Positions 1 to 7,037 of a stretch of DNA of 16,838 nucleotides are shown here, piece by piece. Below the pieces are notes generated by a model that searched no databases, was not told where the DNA came from, and worked only from the letters and a program-made list of their open reading frames with translations. Numbering within the stretch: the stretch's first letter is position 1; each line of letters starts with the position of its first letter. This stretch comes from JAQVSV01 sp041667045. GTDB lineage: Bacteria; Elusimicrobiota; Elusimicrobia; Elusimicrobiales; Elusimicrobiaceae. The position numbers and the translations under genes were made by a program. Location of the stretch: assembly GCA_041667045.1 (NCBI GenBank), contig JBAYFS010000031.1:1-16838 (forward strand), in the 5' to 3' direction.

Positions 1-878
1 GCCTGCTCCGGCAGTTCCCCTTTGCGGAAAGCGGCAAGCACTCGCTCGGCGTCTTCCTTATGAAAGACAGCGGTGTCCGACACGCCGTTAAGCTCCGCGT
101 TCTTCGTCGCGAACTCAACCGCCTGCGCTGAGGACTCCACGCCCCAAACCTTGTCCGCGCCACTTTTTGCGGCTTTAATCGCGAACCCGCCGACGTAGGA
201 ATACAGATCCAGCACGTTGCGGCCTTCGAAATAAGGAGCCAGGAAATCGCGGTTATCGCGCTGGTCGTAATAAAACCCCGTTTTCTGTCCGGAAACAAAC
301 GGAATCTCGTATTTCACGTTGCCCTGCTCAACAACAATAGTTTCCGGCAGGTCGCCTTCCTTTTTGGAAAGGGTTAGCAAACCTTCCAGTTCCCGGAAAG
401 AACTTTCATTGTTGAAATACATGCCTTTGGGCTTGTAAATCTTTTTAAGAGCCTTGACGATATCGTCTTTCATCCGCTCCATGCCGGCGGAATGGATACT
501 GATAACCAGATAATCACCGTAACGGTCCACCACCAGCCCGGGCAGGCCGTCAGCCTCGCCGTAACAGACGCGGCAGAACTTTTTATAACCAAGATTAACG
601 CGGTAGTCATAAGCGGCTCTGAGCTTAGAGGCGAGAAAATCGTCCTCCAGCGCCTCGCCGGGCCTTGTTAAAAGCCTGACGGCTATAAGGCTGTGCGGGT
701 TGAAATACCCCGTGCCCATATCGCGCCCGGAAGAATTGAGCACCTTGCATAAAATGCCTGGTTCCGCGTTGCGGTCAATCCTTTCGAGTTCGTTTGAAAA
801 TATCCAGCAGTGCCCGCCGAGAATACGGTCTTCTTCACCGGATCTCAGCTGGACTTCCACTAATTCTTTTTTTGTCAT
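1..878 (-). CDS. rlmI: Class I SAM-dependent 23S rRNA (cytosine-C5) methyltransferase, RlmI family (3' end cut by window edge)
   Basis: Only the first 292 codons are present; family members are about 390-400 residues, so the catalytic end lies beyond position 1. The start is the ATG at 878-876, preceded by AGAGG 9 nt upstream. The N-terminus (residues 1-75) reads as a PUA RNA-binding domain, with RILGGHCWIFSNEL near residue 18 and GYFNPHSLIAVRLL near 57. The linker carries GEADGLPGLVVDRYGD (107-122). The family hallmark GQKTGFYYDQRDNR is at 197-210, followed by SAM-binding motif I, VLDLYSYVGGF (222-232). The family methylates cytosine in 23S rRNA (C1962 for E. coli RlmI). The exact target here is inferred, and the catalytic motif cannot be seen. 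It is the last visible gene of the minus-strand series, 119 bp after pyrE, and may have its own promoter, though I could not pick one out. Confidence 0.85.
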   Translation of the reverse strand, partial: MTKKELVEVQLRSGEEDRILGGHCWIFSNELERIDRNAEPGILCKVLNSSGRDMGTGYFNPHSLIAVRLLTRPGEALEDDFLASKLRAAYDYRVNLGYKKFCRVCYGEADGLPGLVVDRYGDYLVISIHSAGMERMKDDIVKALKKIYKPKGMYFNNESSFRELEGLLTLSKKEGDLPETIVVEQGNVKYEIPFVSGQKTGFYYDQRDNRDFLAPYFEGRNVLDLYSYVGGFAIKAAKSGADKVWGVESSAQAVEFATKNAELNGVSDTAVFHKEDAERVLAAFRKGELPEQ

Positions 879-960
879 TTTTAAACGCCTCTACTTTAGT
901 GTTTTTGTTGATGCCGAACCCGCCGGAAAAATCCCCGTTCCGGACAGCAGACCCGACATA

Positions 961-975
961 GCCGGCTAAGCCGGC
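961..975 (-). other. GC-rich inverted repeat after pyrE
   Basis: GCCGGC is repeated on both sides of a 3-nt spacer, 23 nt past the pyrE stop. The transcript could form a short hairpin, but no T-run follows it on the minus strand, so it does not qualify as an intrinsic terminator. A second small inverted repeat, CCGGAA/TTCCGG, lies at 923-943, also without a T-run. The rest of the 119-bp gap holds only the rlmI ribosome-binding site. Confidence 0.3.
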
Positions 976-997
976 GGCAGCGCGCGAAGCGTTGTCT

Positions 998-1600
998 TTA
1001 CTCCGCGTCAGGAAATTCTATCGGCTTTAAAGGCGAGCCGGGAATGCTCAGCGGAATGCCGTCCTTGCACAGCGGGCACTTGTCCGGAGGATAAACCTGG
1101 AGCGGATAAGACAGCAGCGCGCGCATGGGCACGTTAAGCGGAAGGTCGGAAGTGGACCGGTCCACTATGGCGGCGACTCCCACCACTTTCGCGCCATACC
1201 GCTGGGCCAGCACAACCGCCGTGCCGGTGAGATTTCCGGTGGTTATGACATCGTCCACCACCAGCACTTTTTCGCCTTCCTCAATTTTAAAATTGCGTTT
1301 AAGCAGGAGGCCGTTTCCGGTTTTTTCGGCGAAAATGGCGCGCGCTTTTTTCACCCGCGCCACTTCCTGCGCGATTATTGCGATCTTCGCGGTCGGAGCC
1401 AGCACCACGTCCACCGCGCCGGGGAATTTCGCCGCCAGAGCCGACGCGACTTTCTGCGCTATGTGCGGATACTGCATCAGCAAAGCCGTCTGCACATAAC
1501 TCTGGCTGTGAAAGCCGCTCGGCAGCTGAAAGTGCCCGTTCAATATGGCCTCATGCTCCTGCATCAGTCCCACTACATCAAGGTTGTTTAACTCGGACAT
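998..1600 (-). CDS. pyrE: Orotate phosphoribosyltransferase
   Basis: Converts orotate and PRPP to orotidine 5'-phosphate in cytosolic de novo pyrimidine synthesis. The 200 residues match the shorter OPRT class. The N-terminal GHFQLPSGFHSQSYVQ (residues 22-37) is the family opening. The PRPP-binding loop VLVVDDVITTG lies at about 112-122. The C-terminal YPPDKCPLCKDGIPL (about 170-184) carries the CPLC pair seen in this subclass. The start is ATG at 1600, with GGAGG 4 nt upstream. It begins 17 nt after the stop of the AsmA-like gene, so it is probably cotranscribed. One oddity: the segment that usually reads like GPATGG before the PRPP loop is APTAKIA here (about residues 68-74). No other pyrimidine gene is visible. 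The call is firm as a PRTase and likely as PyrE. Confidence 0.85.
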   Translation of the reverse strand: MSELNNLDVVGLMQEHEAILNGHFQLPSGFHSQSYVQTALLMQYPHIAQKVASALAAKFPGAVDVVLAPTAKIAIIAQEVARVKKARAIFAEKTGNGLLLKRNFKIEEGEKVLVVDDVITTGNLTGTAVVLAQRYGAKVVGVAAIVDRSTSDLPLNVPMRALLSYPLQVYPPDKCPLCKDGIPLSIPGSPLKPIEFPDAE

Positions 1601-1617
1601 TGTTCCTCCCTAATATT

Positions 1618-3918
1618 TTACTTTTTAAGAAATTCCCTTATTTCCTTAAAACTGGTTCGTATTCCCTTCTTTACCGCCGTCTCGATTCTTTTGCCCACGT
1701 CATCGGGAATGCGCATAATGGTTTTGGGCGTCTGCATCGGCCCGGAAATCGTAAACGACAGGGCGGGATGTCCGCTCGAATCGCTTAGATTTTCGGACAG
1801 GCCGCCCATGCCGGCGCGGCTGTTAAACCGGGTATAGATATTCATATCAAGCTTTTCGCCAGGCCAGTCCACACTGCCGTTTAAATGGGCGGATACCGTA
1901 GTGCCGTCGAAATAGCAGGTGTTCATCCACATCGCGCCGGCATTCCAGTTGGTGGACAGGGCCATGGTCTTAAAATCCACATCCCGCAAAACCGAGCCGA
2001 TCTGGAAAGCGCCGGATGTCTCCATGCGGTGCATCGCCAGAAACGGGCGGAACGCCACGTTAAGGGCCTTGTTCTGTTCCGCCATGCGTTCAAGCTGGTA
2101 GACAACGCCGTTTTCCAGTCGGGCGTCTATTTTGCCGGACACTTTGTTCATGCCGCTCGCCATATTTTTCAAATCGAACTCGGCGTAAAAGTTTTTACCG
2201 GAAATAACCGGCGTGACAAGCTCGTCCGCGTAAAGCGAACCGTGGAAACGCGGCATAAACCCCGGCACTTTGCCGCGGAAATCCCGCAACCACTGCAGAG
2301 GGTGGACCGGCTGCGCGGGCGGCTCCGCCGCGACCACAGAAAATGTGGAAACGGCTTTGGCGAAATCCCGGACCGTGGAAAAAAGGGCCGGTATTTTCAG
2401 CGTATGCAGGCGCGCCAGCAAATAGACGTCGCGCTTTTTGTCGTCCAGCAAATTGGAAATTGAGGATTTGAGATTGAAATTGTCGCCGTTATAAAGCCCG
2501 GACAGGGAATCAACCGACAGTTTGCCGCCCGCATAAGACGCTTTCGCCTTGATTCCCGAGAACACGCTGTCATAGACCTTGACCGTGGAATTAGTAACGC
2601 CCAGAGTGCCGCTTTGCAGGTTATTGTCCCAGCTCAGCTGCAGACTGGTTTTAGACAGAATGAACCGCCAGAAAATCCCCGTGGCGTTTTTAACCGTGCA
2701 ATCCAGTTTAGAAAGATACGGTTTGCCGTCCCGCCCCGCCACTTCGCCAGAGAAGAAACCCTGTCCGTCGAGAAAATAGATTCTGAAACCGGACCAGTAT
2801 TTTTCCAGATTCCCCAGATCGAAGCTATTTGTTCGGACGGTGAAATTGTAAGAGGGCGACGCCGTTCCGGTTGAAACATCCACGCTTCCGCCGGCTTTTA
2901 AAAGAATACCGCCGCCCTGCACGCGCAGATTAGACACATCCAAATGCCTTCCCAAAAGGGCCAGATCCGCGCTCCAGGACGTTTGCGGAATGTTTATGCC
3001 CAGAGACCTGTTTACGATGGTGTACAAATCCGCGTCGCTGAACGCCGGAACCGTCATATCCACATGAAATTTAGGATCAATAAAATTTTTCAGGTTCAGT
3101 TTTATCCGGACCGGCTTTTTAAGTACCCGTAGCTGGATGTCCGTATCCGTCAGTTCGGCCTCCTCCAATTTAAGCCCCGCCAGATCAACTGCGCCTTCGG
3201 AATAAATGCTGGCGCGCACCGTGCCCTTGCCGATATCATGAGCATAGTTAAAGCTTAATTCAAAGACGTTGCTTCCTCTGGTGTTAAACTCCGGCATCGT
3301 GAAATTTTCAACACTATATCTTTTGGCGGAAGCCGCGCGGACATCCCGGACCGACAGAGAGGCGTTATAGATTTCGATACGCGCGGAATCCATTTTATTG
3401 AGGAACCCGATAACCGGAACCTTTTCCCCGCCGCCGCTTTTAAAACGCTCCTGGATATCGGCGAAATTCCATGTCCCGCTGGAATCCTTCACCGCGTTTA
3501 TCTCGGTGTTTGATATTTCCACGCTGCGAATCTTGAGTTCCTTGTCAAACAGCGGAAGCCAGCGGTAATTAACCGAAATAGGCCCGGCGGTCAGCAAATC
3601 CCCGGTTTCGCCAAGCACCCTTATGCGGTCAATTTTTATTCCCTGAAGAATCATAATCCGCACGTTTTCCACCACCACCGGCCTGCCCAGCACCTGCTGC
3701 AGCTGCGCGGCAACCAGCATGGTCAGGTGTTCCGGGGTGAACATGGTTTTTATGAGGTATACTCCGGACGCGCACAACAGCACCAGAAACAGAACCAGCA
3801 GCGCCAGTCCCCTCAAAGCCCAGCGGGTTGACAAAAACAACCTGCCCGTCCTGCTCACCGTTTTAAGCGGCAGGATCTGCTTTACAGCAATAAGTTCTCT
3901 GGCGACCTTTTTTATCAC
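1618..3918 (-). CDS. AsmA-family inner-membrane-anchored periplasmic protein
   Basis: A 766-residue protein with a basic cytoplasmic N-terminus (1-33), one membrane segment at about 36-57, and a long beta-rich remainder expected in the periplasm. Just after the membrane segment, LQQVLGRPVVVENVRI and QGIKIDRIRV (73-101) are the AsmA-type opening. Family members (AsmA, TamB, YhdP and relatives) span the periplasm and are tied to phospholipid transport or outer-membrane homeostasis; the role here is inferred. The C-terminus is a basic amphipathic tail, GIRTSFKEIREFLKK, which resembles that of the AsmA-like protein at the right edge. The start is GTG at 3918, sharing GTGA with the stop of the upstream M50-like gene, so translation is probably coupled. 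Its own Shine-Dalgarno (AGGA) is about 12 nt away and weak. Confidence 0.75.
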   Translation of the reverse strand: MIKKVARELIAVKQILPLKTVSRTGRLFLSTRWALRGLALLVLFLVLLCASGVYLIKTMFTPEHLTMLVAAQLQQVLGRPVVVENVRIMILQGIKIDRIRVLGETGDLLTAGPISVNYRWLPLFDKELKIRSVEISNTEINAVKDSSGTWNFADIQERFKSGGGEKVPVIGFLNKMDSARIEIYNASLSVRDVRAASAKRYSVENFTMPEFNTRGSNVFELSFNYAHDIGKGTVRASIYSEGAVDLAGLKLEEAELTDTDIQLRVLKKPVRIKLNLKNFIDPKFHVDMTVPAFSDADLYTIVNRSLGINIPQTSWSADLALLGRHLDVSNLRVQGGGILLKAGGSVDVSTGTASPSYNFTVRTNSFDLGNLEKYWSGFRIYFLDGQGFFSGEVAGRDGKPYLSKLDCTVKNATGIFWRFILSKTSLQLSWDNNLQSGTLGVTNSTVKVYDSVFSGIKAKASYAGGKLSVDSLSGLYNGDNFNLKSSISNLLDDKKRDVYLLARLHTLKIPALFSTVRDFAKAVSTFSVVAAEPPAQPVHPLQWLRDFRGKVPGFMPRFHGSLYADELVTPVISGKNFYAEFDLKNMASGMNKVSGKIDARLENGVVYQLERMAEQNKALNVAFRPFLAMHRMETSGAFQIGSVLRDVDFKTMALSTNWNAGAMWMNTCYFDGTTVSAHLNGSVDWPGEKLDMNIYTRFNSRAGMGGLSENLSDSSGHPALSFTISGPMQTPKTIMRIPDDVGKRIETAVKKGIRTSFKEIREFLKK

Positions 3919-4640
3919 GTTTTCAATTTATCCTGAAGATAAGCGTACAATTGAACCGTCCAATCCAAAACCTTTTGCCAAAACACCGAACTGCCGTTCC
4001 AAACCGCATAAAGCTCATGGCGGACGTTTACTGTTTCCGGATACAGAAATTTCAGCGCCGTTAATACAACCGCGCAGTTAGCCAGTATAATCACCGCCAG
4101 CGAAAACACTACGCCTCCGGCGGCCGGCAAATCGCTCTGCTTCTCGCTGATCAGCGTTTCCGCAGTGTTGACGATATGAAACGCCATGAACAAACCAAGC
4201 CCGAACGTAAAAAAATCATTCCAGGGCTTAAGATCGTAAAAAAGCGAACCAGCCGCGTAGCCGATCACCAGCAAAGCCGCGTATAAAGGCAGGCAGTAAG
4301 GCGCAAGCGCCACAAACGCGTTGGACCCGTCAAGCACCACGGCCCCGCCGTTTTTCCCCACTTTCATCCGCTTGACCTTGAACCCGCTGCTCCAGGCGGC
4401 AGCGGCGTGAGTCATTTCATGGGTCAGCACATAAAACCTGCCCGGCCTGCCGACCCCGAAATGAGCCAGAACATAAATCCCGGCGCCCAGCAGAAACGGA
4501 AAACCTTCCTCAAAACGCGCGAACAGCGCGAAAAACGCCTTCAGCGTTCCCGCCGCCACCAGGCATACCGCCGGGAAAAGCAGAACGGCGGCGAAAAATT
4601 TTATCAGCCTTAAAAACACAGTGAAAACCTTGGTCCGCAC
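3915..4640 (-). CDS. M50-like integral membrane zinc protein (putative metalloprotease)
   Basis: A 241-residue polytopic membrane protein. It has hydrophobic segments at about 14-40, 48-64, 110-132, 143-160 and 175-200. A HEMTH (HExxH) zinc motif at 74-78 follows FYVLT. A proline-containing hydrophobic run, ALAPYCLPLY (111-120), and FHIVNTAETL..KQSDL (154-171) resemble the second half of the M50 core. M50 proteins cleave substrates within or near the membrane. Many HExxH relatives in this superfamily have no known substrate, and activity is not shown here. The start is uncertain. GTG at 4640 lies 1 nt after the preceding stop and lacks a Shine-Dalgarno. GTG at 4619 has AAGG 8 nt upstream and would give 234 residues. 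The gene overlaps the AsmA-like gene by 4 nt, which suggests a joint envelope role. Confidence 0.6.
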   Translation of the reverse strand: MRTKVFTVFLRLIKFFAAVLLFPAVCLVAAGTLKAFFALFARFEEGFPFLLGAGIYVLAHFGVGRPGRFYVLTHEMTHAAAAWSSGFKVKRMKVGKNGGAVVLDGSNAFVALAPYCLPLYAALLVIGYAAGSLFYDLKPWNDFFTFGLGLFMAFHIVNTAETLISEKQSDLPAAGGVVFSLAVIILANCAVVLTALKFLYPETVNVRHELYAVWNGSSVFWQKVLDWTVQLYAYLQDKLKT

Positions 4641-4641
4641 G

Positions 4642-4872
4642 TCAGAAATTTGTGGTTATGAGAGTTTCCGTGTTCTGCACGCCTTCAATATTGCGCACCT
4701 CGCGCACCACAAGGGAACTCAGCTTGTCCATGGTGGGCGCTTCGGCTATAACCACGGCGTCCCAGGCTCCGAACGTGAGGTATACGTCCTTTACGCACGG
4801 GATCTGTTTGATCTTAACCAAGGCCGCGCTCTCGTGGCTGGCCGCAAGTTTACACACTATAAACGCTATCAT
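4642..4872 (-). CDS. Stand-alone Lrp/AsnC ligand-binding (RAM) domain protein
   Basis: A complete small protein of 76 residues. It matches only the C-terminal effector-binding half of Lrp/AsnC regulators: an alpha/beta ferredoxin-like fold with MIAFIVCKL as strand 1, IPCVKDVYLTFGAWDAVVIAEA (residues 24-45) through the central turn, and VREVRNIEGVQNTETLI (56-72) at the end. No helix-turn-helix precedes it. RAM domains bind amino acids at oligomer interfaces, and single-domain versions can assemble alone or with full Lrp proteins. The start ATG has AGGAG 6 nt upstream, and that site includes the TAG stop of the preceding lipoate-family gene, so the two are cotranscribed. Its place directly behind the glycine cleavage genes suggests sensing of glycine or another amino acid; that is inference. 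Confidence 0.75.
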   Translation of the reverse strand: MIAFIVCKLAASHESAALVKIKQIPCVKDVYLTFGAWDAVVIAEAPTMDKLSSLVVREVRNIEGVQNTETLITTNF

Positions 4873-4881
4873 CGCACTCTC

Positions 4882-5577
4882 CTAAAACCTTCGTATCCAC
4901 TGCTCCGAGCGGTATTTCTCCGCCAGCCCGGACACCGCGCGCATGAACTCCCCGTCCGCCGTTTCATGCGTCCACTTCAAATCCCATTCAGCCGCAAGGC
5001 CGCGCAGTATGGTAAGCCTCAGTTCGCCGGCCCGTTCCCGCGCGCCTGGCAGCAGCAGGGAACCCTGATACAAAACCGTTCCCCCGTAGCGGCGAACCGC
5101 GCCGCCCAAAACTTTACCGTTACCGGTCATTATGTCCAGCGCGACAGGGTTTGAGAAACACACCGACGCGCCGCCCGTTTTGTAAGCCCCGCTTTCGGCC
5201 TTCGCGCACAGTCCCGTTTCCAAACCCCGCAGTCGCAGTCCCGCGTTTATGGCGGTGTGCAGGCGGCGGTAATGCTCAACCGGGCTCAAAACCCCGCGTT
5301 CGGGAAAAACGCAGGAAAAAGTGATGTCGTCAAAGTGCAGGACAACTCCACCGCCCGTCGGCCTGCGGGTGTACCTGGTTCCCGTGCGGGGCGGCAGCTG
5401 CCGTTCCACTTCGCGCACATTCTGCGCGTAGCCGAAAGTGGCGCCGCCGCCCTGCCAGTTGAAAAACCGCACATGGAAACAGTCCGGCCCGCGCAGGGCC
5501 AGCGTTTCGTCAGCCGCCATCTGGCCAAAAACGTCCAGCGGCGGCGTATTTACTATAACACCCTTCAAACGGCGCAC
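4882..5577 (-). CDS. Lipoate-protein ligase A / octanoyltransferase family protein (BPL_LplA_LipB domain)
   Basis: Attaches lipoate or octanoate to a lysine of lipoyl domains, here most plausibly GcvH. The 231 residues make up one catalytic domain. The hallmark RRPTGGGVVLH is at 71-81, and the catalytic-type lysine sits in GKVLGGAVRR (K155), followed by YQGSLLL (170-176). Cys140 in SVCF, 15 residues before K155, lies where LipM-type octanoyltransferases carry their nucleophile, a cysteine that E. coli LplA lacks. The protein could therefore be either a ligase (LplA) or an octanoyl transferase (LipM-like). It is shorter than both typical LplA (about 330) and LipM (about 280) and has no accessory C-terminal domain. 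The start is GTG at 5577, inside the last codons of gcvPB (13-nt overlap) with no clear Shine-Dalgarno, so it is probably translated by coupling. Confidence 0.8.
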   Translation of the reverse strand: MRRLKGVIVNTPPLDVFGQMAADETLALRGPDCFHVRFFNWQGGGATFGYAQNVREVERQLPPRTGTRYTRRPTGGGVVLHFDDITFSCVFPERGVLSPVEHYRRLHTAINAGLRLRGLETGLCAKAESGAYKTGGASVCFSNPVALDIMTGNGKVLGGAVRRYGGTVLYQGSLLLPGARERAGELRLTILRGLAAEWDLKWTHETADGEFMRAVSGLAEKYRSEQWIRRF

Positions 5578-7037
5578 CAGCTTATATCAGGATTGCGAGC
5601 CGCGCCCACTTCGTCCAACCTGCGGACCGGCAGATTATACGGAGCGTGTTTCACCAGCTCCGCGTTTTCCTGCGTTTCGGCGTAGATGGCGCGCATGGCC
5701 GCGATGAACAGGTCCAGCGTAGCGCGGCTTTCCGTTTCCGTGGGCTCGATCATCATGGCTTCGTGCACGATAAGCGGAAAATAGATCGTAGGCGCGTAAA
5801 ACCCGTAATCCAGTAACCGTTTGGCGACATCCAGCGTCTTCACGCCGTTAAGGCGTTCGGGCACCGAGGTCAGCACGCATTCGTGCATGCAATGCTCGTC
5901 AAAAGCGCAGGGGAACAGGTCTTTCAGTTTAACCCTGACATAATTGGCGTTCAGAATCGAGTTCTCCGCTATGGTCCGCAGAGTCTGCCCGTCATGCCGC
6001 CTTAGATAGGCGTAGCCTTTAAGCACCACTCCGGCATTGCTCATGAAACTGCGAACGCGCCCGATACTACCGCGCCATTTTTTTTCAACCTTGTATTTGC
6101 CGTCATGTTCCGTAACGCGCGGAGCGGGCAGAAAATCTTTAAGGTTTTCCCCCACGCCCACCGGACCGGAACCGGGACCGCCTCCGCCGTGCGGAGTGGA
6201 GAAAGACTTGTGCAGGTTAAGATGCATGATATCCACGCCGAAAGAAGCCGGTTTAGCCAGCCCCATAACCGCGTTGAAGTTGGCGCCGTCCATGTAAAAA
6301 AGCGCGCCGGCTTCATGCGCTATTTTTGACACCGCGCAAATCTCGCTTTCAAAAAGACCGACCGTATTCGGAACCGTCAGCATCACCAGGGCGGTTTTAG
6401 CGGTCACGGCTTTTCTCATTTCGTCAAGATTAACGCGTCCGTCTTCCCTGGAATTAACCGTAACGACGCTGAACCCGCCCAGCGCGGCGGAAGCCGGATT
6501 GGTGCCGTGGGAGGAATCCGCCACGACTATCTCGGTGCGCGTTTTGTCTTTGCGCGAGCGGTGATAGGCCGCCGCGATGAAAATACCGGTCAATTCCCCG
6601 TGCGCGCCGGCTGCCGGCTGCAGAGTGAAAGCGGAAAGGCCCGTTATCTCACACAGGAGTTTTTCCATGCGGTAATGCATTTCCAGCGTGCCCTGAACCG
6701 CCGAATCGGGCGCGTAAGGGTGAACGCCGGCAAACTCGGGCATCGCGGCGATATCCTCGTTCACGCGGGGATTATATTTCATCGTGCAGGAGCCGAGCGG
6801 GTAAAAATGCGTGTCCAGACTGTAATTTTTGCGCGAGAGGTTGGTGTAATGGCGCACCACCCCGAATTCGCTCAATTCCGGCAGTTTGGGCGCGGTTTTC
6901 CTGAGCGCTTGCGCCGGCAGATAAGACGACGCCGGTTTTTTCGCGCGCGGGAATGTCAACGCGCGCATTCCGGCGACGCTTTTTTCTATCGAAACAAGCG
7001 TTGCTTCAACTGCTTTGGTTTCGGTCATGGCTGTCAT
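5565..7037 (-). CDS. gcvPB: Glycine dehydrogenase (decarboxylating) subunit 2, P-protein C-terminal half
   Basis: This PLP-bearing subunit of split P-protein works with GcvPA to decarboxylate glycine and pass the aminomethyl group to lipoyl-GcvH. At 490 residues it has the normal length for subunit 2. FYPLGSCTMKYNPR (78-91) is a family signature. SSHGTNPASAA (175-185) and MDGANFNA (249-256) form the cofactor pocket. The PLP lysine is K277 in HLNLHKSFSTPHGGGGPGSG (272-291). The start ATG at 7037 overlaps the gcvPA stop as ATGA, with GGGAG about 9 nt upstream, consistent with equimolar production of the two subunits. A second in-frame ATG at codon 4 is less well spaced. Separate P-protein subunits are usual in Firmicutes, Thermotogae, archaea and several other phyla, but not in E. 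coli. Confidence 0.96.
   Translation of the reverse strand: MTAMTETKAVEATLVSIEKSVAGMRALTFPRAKKPASSYLPAQALRKTAPKLPELSEFGVVRHYTNLSRKNYSLDTHFYPLGSCTMKYNPRVNEDIAAMPEFAGVHPYAPDSAVQGTLEMHYRMEKLLCEITGLSAFTLQPAAGAHGELTGIFIAAAYHRSRKDKTRTEIVVADSSHGTNPASAALGGFSVVTVNSREDGRVNLDEMRKAVTAKTALVMLTVPNTVGLFESEICAVSKIAHEAGALFYMDGANFNAVMGLAKPASFGVDIMHLNLHKSFSTPHGGGGPGSGPVGVGENLKDFLPAPRVTEHDGKYKVEKKWRGSIGRVRSFMSNAGVVLKGYAYLRRHDGQTLRTIAENSILNANYVRVKLKDLFPCAFDEHCMHECVLTSVPERLNGVKTLDVAKRLLDYGFYAPTIYFPLIVHEAMMIEPTETESRATLDLFIAAMRAIYAETQENAELVKHAPYNLPVRRLDEVGAARNPDISWCAV

Noticed and set aside
923..943. CCGGAA/TTCCGG inverted repeat as a pyrE terminator
   Set aside because: No T-run follows on the minus strand and the stem is only 6 bp with a 9-nt loop.
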